A stretch of DNA of 64,000 bases from Pseudomonas brassicacearum (GTDB taxonomy: Bacteria; Pseudomonadota; Gammaproteobacteria; Pseudomonadales; Pseudomonadaceae). Made by a program: the position numbers and the translations under genes. The first letter of the stretch is position 1. The number at the start of each line of letters is the position of its first letter. The notes under the pieces were generated by a model. The model was not told the origin of the DNA. It searched no databases and was given only the letters and a program-made list of their open reading frames with translations. This document shows, one piece after another, positions 60,076 through 64,000 of this stretch. The stretch lies in contig NZ_CP045701.2 of NCBI RefSeq assembly GCF_009601685.2, positions 3,286,001 through 3,350,000 on the forward strand, read 5' to 3'.

Positions 60076-61101
60076 ATGGTGTTGAAGAAAAGTGCAGCCG
60101 CAATTCTTTTTGCCGGCCTGTTGAGTGTCACCAGCCAAGCAACGATGGCCGCTGAGAGCGTCAACTTCGTCAGTTGGGGCGGCAGCACCCAGGACGCGCA
60201 GAAGCAGGCCTGGGCCGACCCGTTCAGCAGGGCCAGCGGCATCACCGTGGTCCAGGATGGCCCCACCGACTACGGCAAACTCAAGGCCATGGTCGAAAGC
60301 GGCAACGTGCAGTGGGACGTGGTCGACGTCGAGGCGGACTTCGCCTTGCGCGCCGCTGCCGAAGGCCTGCTCGAGCCCCTGGACTTCTCGGTTATCCAGC
60401 GCGACAAGATCGACCCGCGCTTCGTCTCCGACCACGGCGTCGGTTCGTTCTACTTCTCCTTCGTACTCGGTTACAACGAAGGCAAGCTCGGTGCTGGCAA
60501 GCCCCAGGATTGGTCCGCACTGTTCGACACCAAGACCTACCCCGGCAAACGCGCCCTGTACAAATGGCCAAGCCCCGGCGTGCTCGAGCTGGCCCTGCTG
60601 GCCGATGGCGTCGCCGCAGACAAGCTCTACCCGCTGGACCTGGACCGCGCCTTCAAGAAACTCGACACCATCAAGAAAGACATCGTCTGGTGGGGCGGTG
60701 GCGCGCAGTCGCAACAGTTGCTGGCCTCGGGTGAGGCAAGCCTTGGACAGTTCTGGAACGGTCGCATCTATGCCCTGCAACAGGACGGTGCACCGGTGGG
60801 CGTGAGCTGGAAACAGAACCTGGTCATGGCCGACATCCTGGTCATCCCCAAAGGCTCGAAAAACAAGGCCGCAGCCATGAAATTCCTGGCTAACGCCAGC
60901 AGCGCCAAGGGCCAGGCCGACTTCTCCAACCTGACGGCCTATGCGCCGGTCAACGTCGACAGCATCGCGCGCCTGGATTCGGTGCTTGCCCCCAACCTGC
61001 CGACCGCCTACGCCAAGGATCAGATTACGCTTGATTTCGCGTACTGGGCCAAGAACGGTCAGGACATCGCGACACGGTGGAACGAATGGCTGGTCAAATG
61101 A
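60076..61101 (+). CDS. ABC transporter periplasmic substrate-binding protein (PotD/PotF-like)
   Basis: A 341-residue periplasmic receptor of the spermidine/putrescine-binding family (COG0687 type). The signal peptide is AAAILFAGLLSVTSQATMAA. The mature protein starts ESVNFVSWGGSTQDAQKQAW, with QWDVVDVEADFALRAAAEG and the hinge-region WWGGGAQSQQLLASGEASLG. The ATG at 60076 has GAGGG 7 bp upstream. The ligand may be a cationic or N-containing compound rather than a polyamine, because the neighbours encode a degradative pathway. It heads the transport operon. Confidence 0.92.
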   Translation: MVLKKSAAAILFAGLLSVTSQATMAAESVNFVSWGGSTQDAQKQAWADPFSRASGITVVQDGPTDYGKLKAMVESGNVQWDVVDVEADFALRAAAEGLLEPLDFSVIQRDKIDPRFVSDHGVGSFYFSFVLGYNEGKLGAGKPQDWSALFDTKTYPGKRALYKWPSPGVLELALLADGVAADKLYPLDLDRAFKKLDTIKKDIVWWGGGAQSQQLLASGEASLGQFWNGRIYALQQDGAPVGVSWKQNLVMADILVIPKGSKNKAAAMKFLANASSAKGQADFSNLTAYAPVNVDSIARLDSVLAPNLPTAYAKDQITLDFAYWAKNGQDIATRWNEWLVK

Positions 61102-62030
61102 AAATGTCGGCAACGGCACACCGGCACACCGGGAGCGCCACTGGCGCTGCCGGTGTGGCAACCGCCCAGGCCGTTGCACCGCAAGCACCGTCGCTGATAC
61201 AGCGCTGGCGCGGGGCCGGCAACCTGCTCCCCGCCCTGCTGTTCCTCGGCCTGTTCTTCCTGGCGCCGCTGATCGGCCTGCTGCTGCGCGGGGTGCTGGA
61301 GCCCGTGCCTGGGTTGGGCAACTACGAGCAACTGTTCGCCAACTCAGCCTACACCCGGGTGTTGCTCAACACCTTTTCGGTGGCCGGGCTGGTAACGCTG
61401 TTCAGCCTGCTGCTGGGTTTCCCCCTGGCCTGGGCCATCACCCTGGTGCCCCGTGGTTGGGGGCGCTGGATGCTGAACATCGTGCTGCTGTCGATGTGGA
61501 CCAGCCTGCTGGCCCGCACCTACTCCTGGCTGGTGCTGCTGCAAGCCTCCGGGGTGATCAACAAGGCATTGATGGCCATAGGCATCATCGACCAGCCACT
61601 GGAGATGGTGCACAACCTCACCGGCGTGGTGATCGGCATGAGCTACATCATGATCCCGTTCATCGTCCTGCCGCTGCAGGCGACCATGCAGGCCATCGAC
61701 CCGATGATCCTGCAGGCCGGTTCGATCTGCGGCGCCAGCCCCTGGACCAACTTCTTCCGGGTGTTCCTGCCGCTGTGCCGGCCGGGGCTGTTCTCCGGTG
61801 GGCTGATGGTGTTCGTGATGTCCCTCGGTTACTACGTGACCCCGGCACTGCTGGGCGGCGCGCAGAACATGATGTTGCCTGAATTCATCATCCAGCAGGT
61901 GCAGTCGTTCCTCAATTGGGGCCTGGCCAGCGCCGGCGCCGCCTTGTTGGTGGCGATCACCCTGGTGTTGTTCTACTTCTACCTGAAGCTCCAGCCGGAA
62001 TCCCCGGTGGGTGCCAGCAACGCGAGGTAA
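61098..62030 (+). CDS. ABC transporter permease (PotB-type)
   Basis: A 310-residue inner-membrane permease with six main helices (LLPALLFLGLFFLAPLIGLL; LSMWTSLLARTYSWLVLLQA; GGLMVFVMSLGYYVTPALLG). The EAA loop is MILQAGSICGASPWTNFFRV. A soluble N-terminal stretch of about 35 residues precedes the first helix. ATG at 61098 overlaps the binding-protein stop as ATGA; a GTG at 61077 and an ATG at 61104 are alternatives. Confidence 0.92.
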   Translation: MKMSATAHRHTGSATGAAGVATAQAVAPQAPSLIQRWRGAGNLLPALLFLGLFFLAPLIGLLLRGVLEPVPGLGNYEQLFANSAYTRVLLNTFSVAGLVTLFSLLLGFPLAWAITLVPRGWGRWMLNIVLLSMWTSLLARTYSWLVLLQASGVINKALMAIGIIDQPLEMVHNLTGVVIGMSYIMIPFIVLPLQATMQAIDPMILQAGSICGASPWTNFFRVFLPLCRPGLFSGGLMVFVMSLGYYVTPALLGGAQNMMLPEFIIQQVQSFLNWGLASAGAALLVAITLVLFYFYLKLQPESPVGASNAR

Positions 62031-62036
62031 GCCGTC

Positions 62037-62846
62037 ATGCTCCTGACTCCCAATGCCATGAGCCGGCGCATGCGGTTCGGCCTGTATTTCACCACCGGCC
62101 TGATCGCGCTGTTCCTGCTGCTGCCGATCGTGTTCATCGTGCTGCTGTCATTCGGTTCGTCCCAATGGCTGGTCTTCCCGCCACCGGGCTGGACACTCAA
62201 ATGGTACGGCCAGTTCTTTTCCAATCCCGACTGGATGAGCGCGGCGCTGACCAGCCTCAAGGTCGCGGTACTGACCACTGTCTGCGCCGTGGCGCTGGGC
62301 CTGCCGACCGCGTTTGCCCTGGTACGTGGACGCTTCCCGGGTCGGGAAATGCTCTACGGCCTGTTCACCCTGCCGATGATCGTGCCGCTGGTGATCATCG
62401 CCGTGGCGGTGTACGCGCTGTTCCTGAAACTGGGTTACACCGGGACGATGTTCGCGTTCGTGGTCAGCCACGTCATCGTCGCACTGCCGTTCACCATCAT
62501 CTCGATCATCAACTCGCTCAAGCTGTTCGACCAGTCCATCGAGGACGCAGCGGTCATCTGCGGCGCCTCACGCCTGCAAGCGGTGTTCAAGGTGACCTTC
62601 CCCGCCATTCGCCCAGGCATGGTCGCCGGCGCCTTGTTCGCGTTCCTGGTGTCGTGGGATGAGGTGGTGCTGAGCGTGATGATGGCCAGCCCGACCCTGC
62701 AAACCTTGCCCGTCAAGATGTGGACCACCCTGCGCCAGGACCTGACGCCTGTGATCGCCGTCGCTTCGACGCTGCTGATCGGCCTCTCGATCTTGGTGAT
62801 GGTGATCGCCGCCGCCCTGCGTCGGCGCAATGAAATCAGCGCCTGA
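62037..62846 (+). CDS. ABC transporter permease (PotC-type)
   Basis: A 269-residue second permease with about six helices (YFTTGLIALFLLLPIVFIVL; TLPMIVPLVIIAVAVYALFL; FAFVVSHVIVALPFTIISII). The EAA loop is SIEDAAVICGASRLQAVFKV. It starts 6 bp after the first permease stop. It pairs with the PotB-like permease to form the heterodimeric channel typical of polyamine-type importers. Confidence 0.93.
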   Translation: MLLTPNAMSRRMRFGLYFTTGLIALFLLLPIVFIVLLSFGSSQWLVFPPPGWTLKWYGQFFSNPDWMSAALTSLKVAVLTTVCAVALGLPTAFALVRGRFPGREMLYGLFTLPMIVPLVIIAVAVYALFLKLGYTGTMFAFVVSHVIVALPFTIISIINSLKLFDQSIEDAAVICGASRLQAVFKVTFPAIRPGMVAGALFAFLVSWDEVVLSVMMASPTLQTLPVKMWTTLRQDLTPVIAVASTLLIGLSILVMVIAAALRRRNEISA

Positions 62847-62863
62847 GCGCCTAGGAGAACACG

Positions 62864-64000
62864 ATGAGTGCCGTCAAAGACCCCGCACAACAGAACAACA
62901 AGACCCTGGTCAGCCTGCGCAACCTGAACAAGCACTACGGCGACTTTGCCGCCGTGGACGATATTTCCCTGGAGATCCAGGACGGCGAATTCCTGACCTT
63001 CCTCGGCTCCAGCGGCTCGGGCAAGAGCACCACGTTGTCGATGCTGGCCGGGTTTGAAACCCCCAGCAGCGGCGAGATCCTGGTGGGCGGCAAATCCCTG
63101 GTCAACGTACCGCCGCACAAACGCGACATCGGCATGGTGTTCCAGCGTTACTCGCTGTTCCCCCATCTGTCGGTGCGCGACAACATTGCCTTTCCGTTGG
63201 CGATTCGCAAACTGGCGGCGGCTGAACGTGATCGCCGGGTCGATGCCATGCTCAAGCTGGTGCAGTTGGAACCGTTCGCCCACCGCCGCCCTTCGCAACT
63301 GTCCGGCGGCCAGCAGCAGCGTGTAGCAATTGCCCGGGCGCTGGTCTATGAGCCACGCATCCTGCTGATGGATGAACCACTCGGCGCCCTGGACAAAAAG
63401 CTCCGTGAAGACTTGCAGGATGAACTGCGCCAATTGCATCGACGCCTGGGCATCACCATCGTCTACGTCACCCATGACCAGGAAGAAGCCATGCGCCTGT
63501 CCCAGCGCATCGCCATTTTCAGCCACGGCAAGATCGTCGGCCTGGGCAGCGGCTATGACCTCTACCAGAACCCGCCGAACGCATTCGTGGCCTCGTTTCT
63601 GGGCAACTCCAACTTCCTCAAGCTCAAGGCCCAGGGCAACGCGGTGGCGACCTTCGAAGGCCAGTCGCTGTCGATCCGCCTGACCGCCGGCCTGCAAACC
63701 GGGCAGGACGTGCTGCTGATGGTGCGCCCGGAAAAAGCCCTCGCCCTGAGCGTCGAACAAGCCGCCCGGGAACCCTTGGCGGCCGGCTGGAATGAGGTCT
63801 CGGCCAAGGTCGTCGAAGTGCTGTTCCTGGGTGAAAGCCAGACCTGCAGTGTGGTGACGTCCGGCGGCACGGCCATGACGGTCAAGGCGCTGTCCTCCGC
63901 CGGCATGCCACTCAAGGCCGGCGACCCGGTGCGCGTGCGTTGGGCCACCGCCGATGCCTGCGTCTACACCCAATGGGCCGAGAGCGACCTGAACAAAGCC
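62864..64000 (+). CDS. ABC transporter ATPase (PotA-type), truncated by the window edge
   Basis: Read directly from the sequence because it has no stop within the window: 379 codons from the ATG at 62864, which follows AGGAGAACACG. Walker A GSSGSGKST, signature LSGGQQQRVAIARAL, Walker B ILLMDEPLGALD, switch His in YVTHDQEEAM. The C-terminal TOBE-like regulatory domain (about 280-375) contains GQDVLLMVRPEKALAL and VVEVLFLGESQT. Length suggests the stop codon is near the edge. It energises the importer formed by the three preceding genes. Confidence 0.95.
   Translation, partial: MSAVKDPAQQNNKTLVSLRNLNKHYGDFAAVDDISLEIQDGEFLTFLGSSGSGKSTTLSMLAGFETPSSGEILVGGKSLVNVPPHKRDIGMVFQRYSLFPHLSVRDNIAFPLAIRKLAAAERDRRVDAMLKLVQLEPFAHRRPSQLSGGQQQRVAIARALVYEPRILLMDEPLGALDKKLREDLQDELRQLHRRLGITIVYVTHDQEEAMRLSQRIAIFSHGKIVGLGSGYDLYQNPPNAFVASFLGNSNFLKLKAQGNAVATFEGQSLSIRLTAGLQTGQDVLLMVRPEKALALSVEQAAREPLAAGWNEVSAKVVEVLFLGESQTCSVVTSGGTAMTVKALSSAGMPLKAGDPVRVRWATADACVYTQWAESDLNKA

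Noticed and set aside
62435..63973. 512-codon minus-strand frame at the right edge
   Set aside because: Antisense to a permease and to a PotA-type ATPase with complete Walker motifs.

Overview
The window is a chromosomal segment of a Pseudomonas of the fluorescens group, probably near the P. corrugata / P. brassicacearum branch. The evidence is gene content: an aprA-inh-aprDEF protease locus next to an autotransporter protease, muxABC-opmB, DUF1652 and other pseudomonad-only small proteins. High GC, pseudomonad-style codon use and several families of Pseudomonas extragenic palindromes agree. No replicon functions, phage genes or intact insertion sequences are visible.

Layout. 1-10.4 kb: on the minus strand, the secreted alkaline protease AprA, its inhibitor and its type I secretion machine AprDEF, followed by a subtilisin-like autotransporter. 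10.4-13.4 kb: a LysR regulator divergent from a DHA2-type MFS exporter, then a DUF1652 protein. 13.7-23 kb: housekeeping and lineage-specific genes (BI-1/YccA protein, tRNA-Ser, SPFH protein, orphan DAHL-domain histidine kinase, polysaccharide deacetylase lipoprotein, a run of small proteins, NUDIX, tRNA-Leu, tRNA-Cys). 23-25.5 kb: TSUP transporter facing nudC and a dienoyl-CoA isomerase-like crotonase. 25.7-34.9 kb: the four-gene RND efflux operon muxABC-opmB, with a nested palindrome between muxB and muxC. 35-38.9 kb: tpx, a DUF3313 lipoprotein, a hypothetical protein, a GNAT acetyltransferase and a LysR regulator.

39.2-48.2 kb is a nine-gene minus-strand operon and the most unusual locus: a Phd-like/transposase-N hybrid protein, a two-partner-secretion type outer-membrane transporter, an ExbB proton channel fused to DUF2341 and LamG-like periplasmic domains, ExbD, a TonB-like protein, a large porin, a coiled-coil periplasmic protein, a YbjN protein and a PpiC/SurA-like isomerase. 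It corresponds, from memory, to the P. aeruginosa pdtB/phdA region, but no secreted TpsA partner is present here. 48.9-52.1 kb is the ATP-grasp / alpha-E / transglutaminase trio predicted to make and process peptide-like products.

52.8-64 kb is a plus-strand catabolic and uptake cluster: DUF1185 protein, alpha/beta hydrolase, aldehyde dehydrogenase, flavin reductase, carboxymuconolactone decarboxylase-like protein, GntR regulator, NUDIX hydrolase, a divergent DUF1330 gene, a RibBA paralogue and a PotFGHI-like ABC transporter cut by the right edge. Three promoter regions share the decamer ATTATGGTAT around TGGTATACCA-type dyads, which suggests one GntR regulon. A flavin reductase without its oxygenase suggests a flavin-dependent ring- or amide-cleavage pathway whose oxygenase lies beyond the window.

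The intergenic DNA is itself notable. At least three palindromic repeat families are present, one of them combining 11-bp tandem arrays, a palindrome and GATC-containing microsatellites (18 copies of GATCAA at one site). Another forms a four-unit tandem array of about 135 bp per unit.
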